Origin: an uncultured Flavobacteriia bacterium
GTDB lineage: Bacteria; Bacteroidota; Bacteroidia; Flavobacteriales_D; Crocinitomicaceae
DNA length: 11,949 bases
Direction: 5' to 3'
Assembly (NCBI GenBank): GCA_903928365.1
Contig: CAIYQV010000100.1
Location: 1-11,949, forward strand
The translations under genes and the position numbers were made by a program. Under the pieces are notes generated by a model. It was not told where the DNA came from. It did no database searches and worked only from the letters and a program-made list of their open reading frames with translations. Below are positions 1 to 7,621 of this stretch, one piece after another (positions within the stretch are counted from its first letter, which is position 1; the number at the start of each line of letters is the position of its first letter).

Positions 1-887
1 AATCCCCAAAAGATCATTTTTCTGTCATCCGAAGCAGATACAAACAAATTGTCGCCAAGAACAACAAGACTATTCACTGAATGACGATGACCTCCGGCTT
101 TAAAATCTAAGCGCTGCAGAATTTCCAGTGATTCCGTATTCCAGACTTTTACAGTTTTATCGCGACTTGCAGAAACTAAAACATGTCCATTCTGTAAAGA
201 GATTAAGTCGTAAATAGCATAATTATGAGCCGGTATTGCTCTCAAACAGGTTCCTGACTGAATATCCCATTTTTTTAAATAGGCATCCTTTCCACCTGAA
301 AATAACACATTACTATCGTTTGGATCAAAAAGTACGGATGTCGCTCCATCTTTATGTGCAACAAAGCTACCGACTTGATTGAGTGTTTCGGCATGAAGCA
401 ACCGCACATACCCGTCCTGGCAAGCCAATGCCACCTTCAAACCGTCTGAACTCACCGCAATTCTTCGAATCTTACCACAATCAAACGGCAAGTAAGCCAA
501 TAACTCCATGGAATCTGTCTGCCAAACAGAAACATTTCCATCTGCATCTGCAGAAAATAATTGTCCAAAAGTAGCATTTTCAGTTATCGCGAAAATGGCT
601 TTTCGATGCTGGGTAAAATACTTCAGTTCCTTTCTTTCGGATAAGTCAAAAATATGCAGATTGCCGTTAGCTAAACCAACTGCTAGTTTGGTCTGATTGT
701 GTAATAAGTGGATCGCATAAACGGCCTCTTGAAATTGGATTGAAAACTTATCCTGAATTCCTTCATCAAGTTTCCATCGCGCTACAAATTTGTCCGCACT
801 TGCAGAATAAAGTAAATTCCCGTCAAAATCTAGTGAATAAATGCCCGCAGCGTGCCCCGAAATTTCTTTCAGTTTACGAAAGTTCAT
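1..887 (-). CDS. WD40 repeat beta-propeller protein (3' end outside window)
   Basis: I translated this frame by hand: 295 codons are open from an ATG at 887 to the left edge, where the gene is cut. Seven WD-like strand-D motifs can be read, at residues of about 36-40 (ARWKL), 78-82 (HIFDL), 119-123 (VSVWQ), 161-165 (VRLLH), 204-208 (LKKWD), 246-250 (VKVWN) and 291-295 (MIFWG). Together they make one complete seven-bladed propeller, so the stop probably lies only a few codons beyond the edge. There is no signal peptide, membrane segment or enzymatic domain, which suggests a cytoplasmic protein-binding scaffold. The start codon overlaps the stop of the ComA-like gene by 4 nt (ATGA), so the two are probably translationally coupled. 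The partner and function are unknown. Family assignment is secure; the role is not. Confidence 0.88.
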   Translation of the reverse strand, partial: MNFRKLKEISGHAAGIYSLDFDGNLLYSASADKFVARWKLDEGIQDKFSIQFQEAVYAIHLLHNQTKLAVGLANGNLHIFDLSERKELKYFTQHRKAIFAITENATFGQLFSADADGNVSVWQTDSMELLAYLPFDCGKIRRIAVSSDGLKVALACQDGYVRLLHAETLNQVGSFVAHKDGATSVLFDPNDSNVLFSGGKDAYLKKWDIQSGTCLRAIPAHNYAIYDLISLQNGHVLVSASRDKTVKVWNTESLEILQRLDFKAGGHRHSVNSLVVLGDNLFVSASDDRKMIFWG

Positions 888-1708
888 TCTGCGTCTGCCT
901 CGATTTCTTCTTCCTCATCATTGACCTGCTTCAAGCGGTCGGCGTAGTCTTTCGGAAGGAATTCAAAAAATGTATCTCCTCGTAATCCAAGTCGTAAACA
1001 TTCCAGAGGAATCAACTCGTTCGGACCGATATTTCCGAGGTTCACCTCAGCGCCAAACAACTTAATGAACCAAACTTGCTGATTCTTTTGAGGCGCTTCC
1101 CAAAGAATACTTTCAGGAGCTACTTTCGCGATGATCCGGTTGATCAACATTGTATGAGCCGTACCATTTGGTCTGAAAACACCCACATTTCCTGCCTCAC
1201 GACCTTCAGCGATCACTTTCCAGCTTCCCGCTTCAAGTTCGGTACTCATCATCTTGATCCATTTCCCTGGAGAAATAAGAATACCAGCATCCTTTGATCC
1301 CACTTCAGAGAGAACCGTAAAATTCTTTGCCATTCTTCGGATCAGTTCACATTTTTCATCGTGAGGAATAATAATGGAACCATCGGAGATTTCAGCGGTA
1401 TCTAATTTGAATTTATCAAGTAGTCTCAAGTAATCTTCAAAACGACCTCTGGCATAAAAAGCTTCGAACAATGTCCCTCCGAAATAGGGTTTAATATTGG
1501 CTTCGCGATAAAGATCAAGTTTCTTTTGAAGATCATTGGTGACGTATGCCGTACCGAACCCAAACTTCACCAGATCGGTTAAATGTGCAGATGCTTGAAT
1601 AAAATTGGCTGACTCATTGAGACTAAGCCCTTTATCCATCATCATCGTTATGCCTTTTTGTCTCGGTTTTTCACTCCGTGAAGGAATGTAGGGTAGTTCA
1701 AAATTCAT
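884..1708 (-). CDS. ComA/HSA32-family protein, putative phosphosulfolactate synthase
   Basis: This 274-residue protein matches the phosphosulfolactate synthase (ComA) family along its length. Family-like blocks are DKG (25-27), LVKFGFGT (47-53), GGTLFE (77-82), EISDGS (106-111), EVGSKD (135-140), a DLEAGA-like TELEAGS (156-162), WEAPQKNQQ (203-211), VNLGNI (222-227) and LRGDTF (242-247). ComA adds sulfite to phosphoenolpyruvate to give (2R)-phospho-3-sulfolactate, the first step to coenzyme M in methanogens and to sulfolactate in some bacteria. Plant HSA32, a heat-stress protein, belongs to the same family but is not known to make sulfolactate, so the reaction is not certain here. A Ser (138) follows EVG, where I recall archaeal enzymes having Lys; Lys139 comes next. 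The C-terminus (263-274) is strongly acidic. No comB, comC or sulfonate gene is visible. It lies 6 nt after the TPR gene and overlaps the WD40 gene. Confidence 0.82.
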   Translation of the reverse strand: MNFELPYIPSRSEKPRQKGITMMMDKGLSLNESANFIQASAHLTDLVKFGFGTAYVTNDLQKKLDLYREANIKPYFGGTLFEAFYARGRFEDYLRLLDKFKLDTAEISDGSIIIPHDEKCELIRRMAKNFTVLSEVGSKDAGILISPGKWIKMMSTELEAGSWKVIAEGREAGNVGVFRPNGTAHTMLINRIIAKVAPESILWEAPQKNQQVWFIKLFGAEVNLGNIGPNELIPLECLRLGLRGDTFFEFLPKDYADRLKQVNDEEEEIEADAE

Positions 1709-1714
1709 CGATTC

Positions 1715-3115
1715 TTATTCTTCTGTCAAATGTACGAATTCCTCGACATTCGATAGGTCGGGATTGATGGTGAATATTTCTTTTGCCTTCTCCCGATCTG
1801 CCTCCACACAGATCTCAAATAAGGATAAAGCTTCCTTCTTCCTGCCCATGAGCCACAGGATATTTACTTCGAGAACCCCTGCAATTTTATTTTGCTCATT
1901 TTCTTGCTTGTACGAGGTAATAAATTGATAGGCTTCCAACAAAGAGGAATCAGAAAGCAATTGTAGAAAATCAGAGAGACAATCTTCGTCTGCAGGATCC
2001 AGATTTAGAGACAATCGGTAATACTCTTCCGCGGCGTCAAAATCATTCAGCTTCTCATAGGCTCCGGCAAGAACATGGTAGACTCCCGCATTCTCAGGGT
2101 CCAACTCAGCCGCTTTATGTAAAAAAGTAAGTGCCTCTTCGGTGTTCCCCTCTAAATCTTCAACGATTCCCAAACCAAGCCAGGAATCAGGTAAGGCAGG
2201 TGCCAATTCGATACTTCGACTGTAGCACATTTTTGCTTTTGCCAGTTCATTCAATTGCTCGTATGCTTCTCCAAGGTAACAAAGGGCCATGGCATCCTCG
2301 CCATCCAATTCCATACAACGCTCGAGGTATTCAATGGCTTTCGAATAGTCTTCAGAAGAAAGATAAGCACTCCCCATATTAAAACAGGCGGGACCAAAAT
2401 CTTCATTGATTATCAGACAATAGTCATATGCCCAAATGGCTTTTTCATAGTCCTCCAACTTGGAATAGGCATTACCCAAATTGTACCATGCCGTAAATGA
2501 ATAGGGATTCTCATCCAGAAAATCAGAATAGCATTTGATTGCCTGTTCATATTCTCCCAATTGATCATAACAGAACGCTATTTCGTAGATCGCACCCTCG
2601 TTGTGTGGATTATTGGCAATCGCTTCTTTCAGCACACTCACTGCCTTTTTAAAATCTCCTGTATTCGCATGTTCCATAGCAAGATCCAGATAGATCTCAT
2701 CCCTATCCTCCGGTTCTGAAAGCGAAAGAGCTTCCGTGAAATACTTTATGGCATTCTTACGATCACGTAACTGACTAAAAATCGATGCCTTTGTAAGAAG
2801 AAGTTCGCAGGATGGAGCTTCCCACTTCTCAATCTGATTCAAGATCTTTATCGCCTCCTTCAACTGACCCAGGGCAGAAATCGCTTGAGCCTTTCGCAGG
2901 TAAAACAAAGGACTGTAGGCAAACTGCGTGATTGCATGCTCTGCACAAATCTTTGCTTTCGTATACTGATTATTGATCAGAAAATGATCGATCAAGGCTT
3001 CCAGCCGATCGCTGTCCATAAATCCGATGGCATCTCCCTTGAGATATGCTTCGAACTTCTCCAGATCCTCGTTCAAATTTCCGTCGAATCCTTCGTCTTC
3101 TTCGTCATCAAACAT
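1715..3115 (-). CDS. Tetratricopeptide repeat protein
   Basis: This 466-residue acidic protein is built almost entirely of TPR helical hairpins. After an acidic N-terminus (DDEEDEGFD, residues 3-11) the repeats run from about residue 40 to 440, roughly ten units. They show the usual pattern of an aromatic, a Gly/Ala-x-x-Tyr and a closing Pro, for example AWYNLGNAYSKLEDYEKAI and the neighbouring repeats near residues 210-330. No signal peptide, membrane helix or catalytic domain is visible, so it is probably a cytoplasmic adaptor. It begins 134 nt after typA, with a 17-bp perfect palindrome just upstream of its ATG, and is followed 6 nt later by the ComA-like gene, so it is probably the first gene of a TPR-ComA-WD40 transcript. 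The client protein is unknown. Confidence 0.9.
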   Translation of the reverse strand: MFDDEEDEGFDGNLNEDLEKFEAYLKGDAIGFMDSDRLEALIDHFLINNQYTKAKICAEHAITQFAYSPLFYLRKAQAISALGQLKEAIKILNQIEKWEAPSCELLLTKASIFSQLRDRKNAIKYFTEALSLSEPEDRDEIYLDLAMEHANTGDFKKAVSVLKEAIANNPHNEGAIYEIAFCYDQLGEYEQAIKCYSDFLDENPYSFTAWYNLGNAYSKLEDYEKAIWAYDYCLIINEDFGPACFNMGSAYLSSEDYSKAIEYLERCMELDGEDAMALCYLGEAYEQLNELAKAKMCYSRSIELAPALPDSWLGLGIVEDLEGNTEEALTFLHKAAELDPENAGVYHVLAGAYEKLNDFDAAEEYYRLSLNLDPADEDCLSDFLQLLSDSSLLEAYQFITSYKQENEQNKIAGVLEVNILWLMGRKKEALSLFEICVEADREKAKEIFTINPDLSNVEEFVHLTEE

Positions 3116-3123
3116 AAGCGGTC

Positions 3124-3140
3124 AATTTGAGATTCAAATT
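3124..3140. promoter_or_regulatory. 17-bp palindrome upstream of the TPR gene
   Basis: The sequence AATTTGA-gat-TCAAATT is a perfect 7+7 inverted repeat with a 3-nt spacer. It ends 8 nt before the ATG of the TPR gene at 3115. It could be an operator or a small hairpin in the 5' untranslated region. A TAATTTG sequence overlapping it on the minus strand resembles the Bacteroidota -7 box but is one base short of the TAnnTTTG spacing, so I do not call a promoter. The symmetry is visible in the sequence; its function is inferred. Confidence 0.4.
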
Positions 3141-3249
3141 AGTCACTTTGCGACTGTTTCATTGATCGGTTCAATAAATTTTATGAACATGAAAATCAAC
3201 AGTTCTTCCGTATCAACGAAAAACAGACGCGATTCTTACAGTTTAACAC

Positions 3250-5046
3250 TTATTTTGAAGAACGCTTACGGTCCGTTTCCTTCAAAAGAATCTTACGAAT
3301 GCGCAAATTTTCCGGTGTCACTTCCACATACTCATCTGACTGAATGTACTCCAGACATTCTTCCAAACTGAATACTTTTGGTGGTGCCAGACGAACTTTG
3401 TCATCTGCTCCTGAAGAACGCATGTTTGTCAGTTTTTTCGTCTTGGTAACGTTCACACACAAATCACCTGCCCGTGAATTTTCACCAATTACTTGTCCCT
3501 CATAAATATTTTCATTCGGGAAGATGAAGAATTTACCTCTATCTTGAAGGTTATTCATTGAGAAAGGTATCGAAGTACCCAGTTCCAAAGAAATCAATGA
3601 ACCATTTTGGCGTCCCGGAATTTCACCTTTATACGGTTGATATTCCAAGAAACGATGCGTCATGATTGCTTCACCTGCGGTTTGTGTCAATAAATAATTA
3701 CGTAAACCAATGATTCCGCGTGATGGAATTTGGAATTGGATCACCATACGTGTTCCTTTTGGCTCCATATTCGTCATTTCACCTTTACGTTTTGTAACTG
3801 CTTCAACCGCAGTTCCGGAAAACTCCTCAGGTAAATCGATTGTCAATTCTTCAACAGGCTCACATTTTGTACCATTAATTTCTTTGATGATCACTTGTGG
3901 CTGACCTACTTGTAATTCATACCCTTCACGACGCATTGTTTCAATTAAAACAGATAAATGCAAAACTCCACGACCAGAAACGATCCATTTATCTGCTTTG
4001 TCCGTATCCGCTACACGCATTGCCAAGTTTTTCTCAAGCTCTTTTTGCAAACGCTCCTGAATGTGACGAGAAGTAACGAATTTCCCTTCCTTTCCAAAGA
4101 ATGGAGAATCATTGATTGAGAACATCATATTCATCGTTGGCTCATCCAATTGAATCGTATCCAATGGTTCAGGATTTTCGAAATCACAGATACAATCTCC
4201 AATTTCAAACCCTTCAATGCCTGTGATGGCACAAATGTCTCCAGCTTGAACGGAGGCCACTTTTTCGCGCGCTAAACCAGAAAAGACGAATACTTCTTTT
4301 ATTCGATGTTTTTCTTGAGTTCCATCGCGTTTCACAAGAATTACCTGCTGATTTTCTTTGATTTCACCTCTACGCAAACAACCAATTGCGATACGACCAA
4401 CATACGTTGAAAAATCCAACGATGTAATCAACATCTGCGTGTTTCCTTCATCGATTTTCTTCGGTGGAAAATACGTCAAAATCTCATCCAAAAGTGGGGC
4501 AATTGTGGTAGTTGGTTGTTTCCAATCTGTTGACATCCAACCATTTTTTGCTGAACCATAAATTGTCGCGAAATCCAATTGTTGTTCATTGGCATCCAAT
4601 TCAAACATTAAATCGAATACTTTTTCATGAACCTCATCAGGAGTACAATTTTCTTTATCCACCTTGTTAATTACAAGCAATGGTTTTAAACCCATTGAAA
4701 GTGCTTTTGCCAATACGAAACGTGTCTGAGGCATTGGACCTTCGAAAGCATCAACTAACAAACAAACACCATCAGCCATGTTCAATACACGCTCTACTTC
4801 GCCTCCAAAATCGGCGTGACCGGGTGTGTCGATGATATTAATCTTTGTTCCTTTATAATTCACTGAAACGTTTTTTGAAACGATGGTAATTCCACGCTCG
4901 CGCTCCAAATCATTGTTATCCATGATTAGCTCACCAGTTGGACGATCGCGTTCATTTAAAACTGCTCCAGCTTCAATCATTTTATCTACCAAGGTAGTCT
5001 TACCGTGGTCAACGTGTGCAATAATTGCTATGTTTCTGATTTCCAT
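3250..5046 (-). CDS. typA: Translational GTPase TypA/BipA
   Basis: This 598-residue protein is close to the usual TypA/BipA length (about 607 in E. coli) and carries the full translational GTPase signature: G1 AHVDHGKT (10-17), G2 RGITI (51-55), G3 DTPGH (73-77), G4 NKVD (127-130) and G5 SAK (165-167). An EF-Tu-like domain 2 follows, then EF-G-like domains and the BipA-specific C-terminal region (for example the block EYQPYKGEIPGRQNGSL). TypA binds the 70S ribosome at the EF-G site and helps 50S subunit assembly, with its strongest effects in cold or stress. The gene starts 23 nt after the DEAD-box helicase stop, with no clear promoter or Shine-Dalgarno between them, so cotranscription is likely. 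All GTPase motifs look intact. Confidence 0.97.
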   Translation of the reverse strand: MEIRNIAIIAHVDHGKTTLVDKMIEAGAVLNERDRPTGELIMDNNDLERERGITIVSKNVSVNYKGTKINIIDTPGHADFGGEVERVLNMADGVCLLVDAFEGPMPQTRFVLAKALSMGLKPLLVINKVDKENCTPDEVHEKVFDLMFELDANEQQLDFATIYGSAKNGWMSTDWKQPTTTIAPLLDEILTYFPPKKIDEGNTQMLITSLDFSTYVGRIAIGCLRRGEIKENQQVILVKRDGTQEKHRIKEVFVFSGLAREKVASVQAGDICAITGIEGFEIGDCICDFENPEPLDTIQLDEPTMNMMFSINDSPFFGKEGKFVTSRHIQERLQKELEKNLAMRVADTDKADKWIVSGRGVLHLSVLIETMRREGYELQVGQPQVIIKEINGTKCEPVEELTIDLPEEFSGTAVEAVTKRKGEMTNMEPKGTRMVIQFQIPSRGIIGLRNYLLTQTAGEAIMTHRFLEYQPYKGEIPGRQNGSLISLELGTSIPFSMNNLQDRGKFFIFPNENIYEGQVIGENSRAGDLCVNVTKTKKLTNMRSSGADDKVRLAPPKVFSLEECLEYIQSDEYVEVTPENLRIRKILLKETDRKRSSK

Positions 5047-5069
5047 ATTATTCGTAGAAATACTAACTG

Positions 5070-6989
5070 TTAATTTGATTTTTTGTTAAATGGCTTCCCA
5101 AAAGATCGAGGACGTCCACCGCCATCTTTTTTGGGTCCACCGTCTCTTTTAGGTCCACCGTCCCTGCTTGATCCACCATCTCTTTTAGGTCCTCCACGAC
5201 GGTCATCGCTTCCACCTCTGAATCCACCGTCTCGACGACCACCGCCATCACGACCGCCGCCATCACGACCGCCACCATCGCGTCCACCTCTGAACTTTCC
5301 ACCAAAAGAACCACCATCACGTCGACCACCGCCACCGCGATTACCACCACCAGATGGTTTGGATTTCGTGATCTCAATGTTTACTTCGTGGCCTTCGTAA
5401 TTGGAACCATTAACGCTTTTCAAAATGTTATCTGAATGTTCGTTATCTGCCTCAAAGAATGAATAGGAGGTCATGATATCGATACGTCCCACATTGGCTG
5501 AATTCAAACCGGTAGCATCACAAACTAATCGTAGCAATCCACCTGGATTTAATCCATCTCGGCGACCAATACTTACGAAGAAGCGGGTTTTACCACTTTC
5601 CGTTTCGTCTCCTTTACGGTCACGACGTTTGGTACGATCTTCAAATCCTCTATCATCGCCTTTTCCGGAAGTTGCATTCAAATCACCTGCACGCTCATAG
5701 TATTCTATGAATCGATTGAATTCAGCTGATACGAAATGTTTGATCACTTCCTCTTTGGACATGTCTTCAAAACCGGCCATAATGGTTGGCATAAACGTTT
5801 GAATGTCACGCTCACGCACATCGATCGAAATGACTTTGTTGATCAGTTTCATCAACTGTATTTCGCAGATCTCTTTCGCATTCGGTATTATTCCCGCAGT
5901 AAAAGTCGTACGCATTTGTTTTTCGATCGCACGGATCTTACCATGCTCACGTGTATTAATCAATACGAGAGACTCTCCTTTTTTACCTGCACGTGCGGTA
6001 CGACCACTACGATGCGTATAATTCTCAATGTCATCCGGAAGATTATAGTTAATGACATGAGTGATATTATCGATATCCAAACCACGAGCCGCAACATCAG
6101 TAGCCACAAGGATTTGTAGATCTTTATTTCTGAAACGCTCCATTACACGATCGCGCTGAGCTTGCGACAGATCGCCATGCAATGGTTCTGCGTTATATCC
6201 TTCTTTGGCCAGTTTTTCAGCTACACTTCCCGTTTCCTGACGTGTGCGGCAGAAGATCAAACCATATATATCCGGATTAAAATCAATGAGACGTTTTACA
6301 GCAGCGTAACGATCCTTTTCTTTGACCACATAATAAATGTGATCAATGTTCTCGTTACTCTGATTTTTGTGTCCGATCGAAACTTCGAACGGATCAGTCA
6401 TATAATTTTTGGAAATGCGCGCTACCTCTGCAGGCATTGTAGCGGAGAATAACCATACATTTTTGTGATCAGGAGTTGACTCCAAAATGGAATCGATATC
6501 TTCCTTGAATCCCATATTGAGCATTTCATCCGCTTCATCGAGCACAACGTATTCTACTTCGTGCAACTGAACGGCTTTACGATTGATGAGATCCATCAAC
6601 CTTCCCGGTGTCGCAACGATGATCGAAGCACCCTGACGGATCTCTGTCATTTGGCGACGAATATCTGTACCACCGTAAACGGCTACTACTTTTACCTTTA
6701 AGAATTTTGCATAGATCTCCAGATCTTTCGAGATCTGCAGACAGAGTTCACGCGTTGGACAGATAACCAATCCTTGCGGAGTTTTTGCGTGATTTTCAAT
6801 GTTGTTTACCAGTGGAAGACCAAACGCTGCGGTCTTTCCTGTTCCTGTTTGAGCTAAACCAACAAAATCGCTATTCGCACCCAGTAAATATGGAATGGCT
6901 TTTTGTTGGATCGGAGTAGGTGCTTCAAACCCCAGTTCTTTTAACGACTTCAGCACCTCACTCTTCAGCCCGAGTTCCTCAAATGTCAT
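5070..6989 (-). CDS. DEAD-box ATP-dependent RNA helicase with DbpA-type RNA-binding domain and RGG tail
   Basis: This 639-residue protein has a complete DEAD-box core: Q motif near GFEAPTPIQ (20-28), Walker A AQTGTGKT (46-53), PTREL (78-82), TPGR (127-130), DEAD (151-154), SAT (182-184), VATDVAARGLD (295-305) and HRSGRTARAG (326-335). A dimerisation/linker region follows. Next is a basic stretch (about 443-467), then a DbpA-like RRM fold (about 469-541, beginning FVSIGRRDGLNPG). A Gly/Arg/Asp-rich tail of about 94 residues ends the protein. The architecture is that of DeaD/CsdA-type helicases, which unwind rRNA duplexes during ribosome assembly and unwind mRNA in the cold. A TAnnTTTG box lies just upstream, and typA follows 23 nt downstream. 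I avoid the symbol deaD because Bacteroidota usually carry several such paralogues. Confidence 0.95.
   Translation of the reverse strand: MTFEELGLKSEVLKSLKELGFEAPTPIQQKAIPYLLGANSDFVGLAQTGTGKTAAFGLPLVNNIENHAKTPQGLVICPTRELCLQISKDLEIYAKFLKVKVVAVYGGTDIRRQMTEIRQGASIIVATPGRLMDLINRKAVQLHEVEYVVLDEADEMLNMGFKEDIDSILESTPDHKNVWLFSATMPAEVARISKNYMTDPFEVSIGHKNQSNENIDHIYYVVKEKDRYAAVKRLIDFNPDIYGLIFCRTRQETGSVAEKLAKEGYNAEPLHGDLSQAQRDRVMERFRNKDLQILVATDVAARGLDIDNITHVINYNLPDDIENYTHRSGRTARAGKKGESLVLINTREHGKIRAIEKQMRTTFTAGIIPNAKEICEIQLMKLINKVISIDVRERDIQTFMPTIMAGFEDMSKEEVIKHFVSAEFNRFIEYYERAGDLNATSGKGDDRGFEDRTKRRDRKGDETESGKTRFFVSIGRRDGLNPGGLLRLVCDATGLNSANVGRIDIMTSYSFFEADNEHSDNILKSVNGSNYEGHEVNIEITKSKPSGGGNRGGGGRRDGGSFGGKFRGGRDGGGRDGGGRDGGGRRDGGFRGGSDDRRGGPKRDGGSSRDGGPKRDGGPKKDGGGRPRSFGKPFNKKSN
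5073..5354 (-). repeat. Low-complexity RGG/RDGG-repeat coding tract
   Basis: This stretch encodes residues 546-639 of the DEAD-box helicase, a disordered tail of repeated GGR, RDGG and GPKRDGG units. The most regular part (5223-5282) encodes tandem GRDGG copies that are also near-identical at the DNA level. Such tails bind RNA nonspecifically in other DEAD-box proteins. The DNA repetition makes copy-number change by slippage plausible. Confidence 0.85.
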
Positions 6990-7011
6990 TTATTGTTTCT
7001 AAAATTGGGTG

Positions 7012-7019
7012 CAAAGGTA
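7012..7019 (-). promoter_or_regulatory. Putative Bacteroidota -7 promoter box for the DEAD helicase gene
   Basis: The minus strand reads TACCTTTG, a perfect TAnnTTTG box, 22 nt before the helicase ATG at 6989. No convincing TTG -33 element is present at the usual spacing (the bases there read TGT on the minus strand), so only the -7 half is supported. The expected transcript would have a 5' leader of about 15-20 nt. The same nine bases (GCAAAGGTA on the plus strand) recur upstream of tatA. Confidence 0.5.
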
Positions 7020-7112
7020 CGACCTTTTTTCGTATGGACAGGATTTATCTTTCGCCCCGGACTTTAAGCTTACGTTAATTCTGCTGCAATATTAGAGGAT
7101 GTAAGGCGCAGG

Positions 7113-7565
7113 CTAAGTACTTTTCTTGGTCTCTTCGGAAACGATTGTAGCCTCCTCATGTTCATCTGTAGCTGTTAAAGCATCATTTTGTTCAGAAGAT
7201 TCTTCTTTGACGGATTTTGCTTCAGGAATAACATTTTCAACAATGTTCACCTCTGCATCTACTTGTTTTTTTGAAGGCTCAAAACGAATGGATTGATCCA
7301 GATCATTTGCCATTTGATCCAATGGTTGTGCCATTTCTGATGTGGAATCCTGAATCAGGCTGGTTAGGTTGAGATCCTTTTTCATATCAACTCCTGACTT
7401 ACGAATCTCATCCTGAAGTTCACTGGATGCCGTTTTGATCTGATGGATCGTGCGTCCAAATGTTCGTGCAATGCCGGGAATACTCTTCGAGCCAAAAAAG
7501 ATGAGAATAAAGATCAGAATGACCAATACCTCAGAACCCGAAACATCGTTAAAGAATAAGAGCAT
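7113..7565 (-). CDS. tatA: Sec-independent protein translocase subunit TatA/TatB-like, with long charged tail
   Basis: The protein has 150 residues from the ATG at 7565. It begins with a short N-terminal stretch and one membrane helix (about residues 10-24, SEVLVILIFILIFFG), then the TatA/TatB hinge FGSKSIPGIAR and an amphipathic helix (FGRTIHQIKTASSELQDEI). The remaining tail of nearly 100 residues is charged and probably disordered. TatA/TatB subunits form the channel and receptor with TatC for export of folded twin-arginine proteins. TatA proteins usually have about 60-90 residues, so the tail gives a TatB-like length, although Bacteroidota often use a single TatA-type subunit. I chose the start at 7565 rather than the ATG at 7664 because the longer frame would place 33 unrelated residues before the membrane helix, overlap the SDR gene and run through a good promoter. 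No tatC is adjacent. Confidence 0.88.
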   Translation of the reverse strand: MLLFFNDVSGSEVLVILIFILIFFGSKSIPGIARTFGRTIHQIKTASSELQDEIRKSGVDMKKDLNLTSLIQDSTSEMAQPLDQMANDLDQSIRFEPSKKQVDAEVNIVENVIPEAKSVKEESSEQNDALTATDEHEEATIVSEETKKST

Positions 7566-7582
7566 TGCGTTGAATTTCGATG

Positions 7583-7611
7583 CAAAGGTAGAAATAAAGC
7601 ACTGAAAACAA
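7583..7611 (-). promoter_or_regulatory. Bacteroidota-type promoter for tatA
   Basis: On the minus strand a TTG (-33 element, 7609-7611) is followed after 18 nt by TACCTTTG (-7 element TAnnTTTG, 7583-7590). Initiation would fall near 7576, giving a leader of about 11 nt before the ATG at 7565. The promoter sits immediately downstream of the SDR stop codon, so tatA can be expressed separately from the TetR/SDR pair. Confidence 0.6.
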
Positions 7612-7621
7612 CAAACTGAAT

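Noticed and set aside
3027..3371. Plus-strand open frame of 114 residues across the typA-TPR spacer
   Set aside because: Most of it lies antisense to the TPR and typA coding sequences. It has no family features and a Ser/Asn-rich composition typical of an antisense shadow.
5063..5400. Open frames of about 104 residues on both strands across the helicase tail, one Val/Ala-rich and one Pro-rich
   Set aside because: They are frame shadows of the repetitive Gly/Arg codons; the low-complexity composition follows directly from the RGG tract.
5736..6119. Plus-strand open frame of 127 residues
   Set aside because: It lies wholly antisense to the conserved helicase core and has no recognisable domain.
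7020..7112. Spacer after tatA, including the palindrome TAAGCTTA at 7065-7072, examined for a terminator or small RNA
   Set aside because: The palindrome is only 8 bp with no loop, and no GC stem with a T tract is present; I see nothing convincing.
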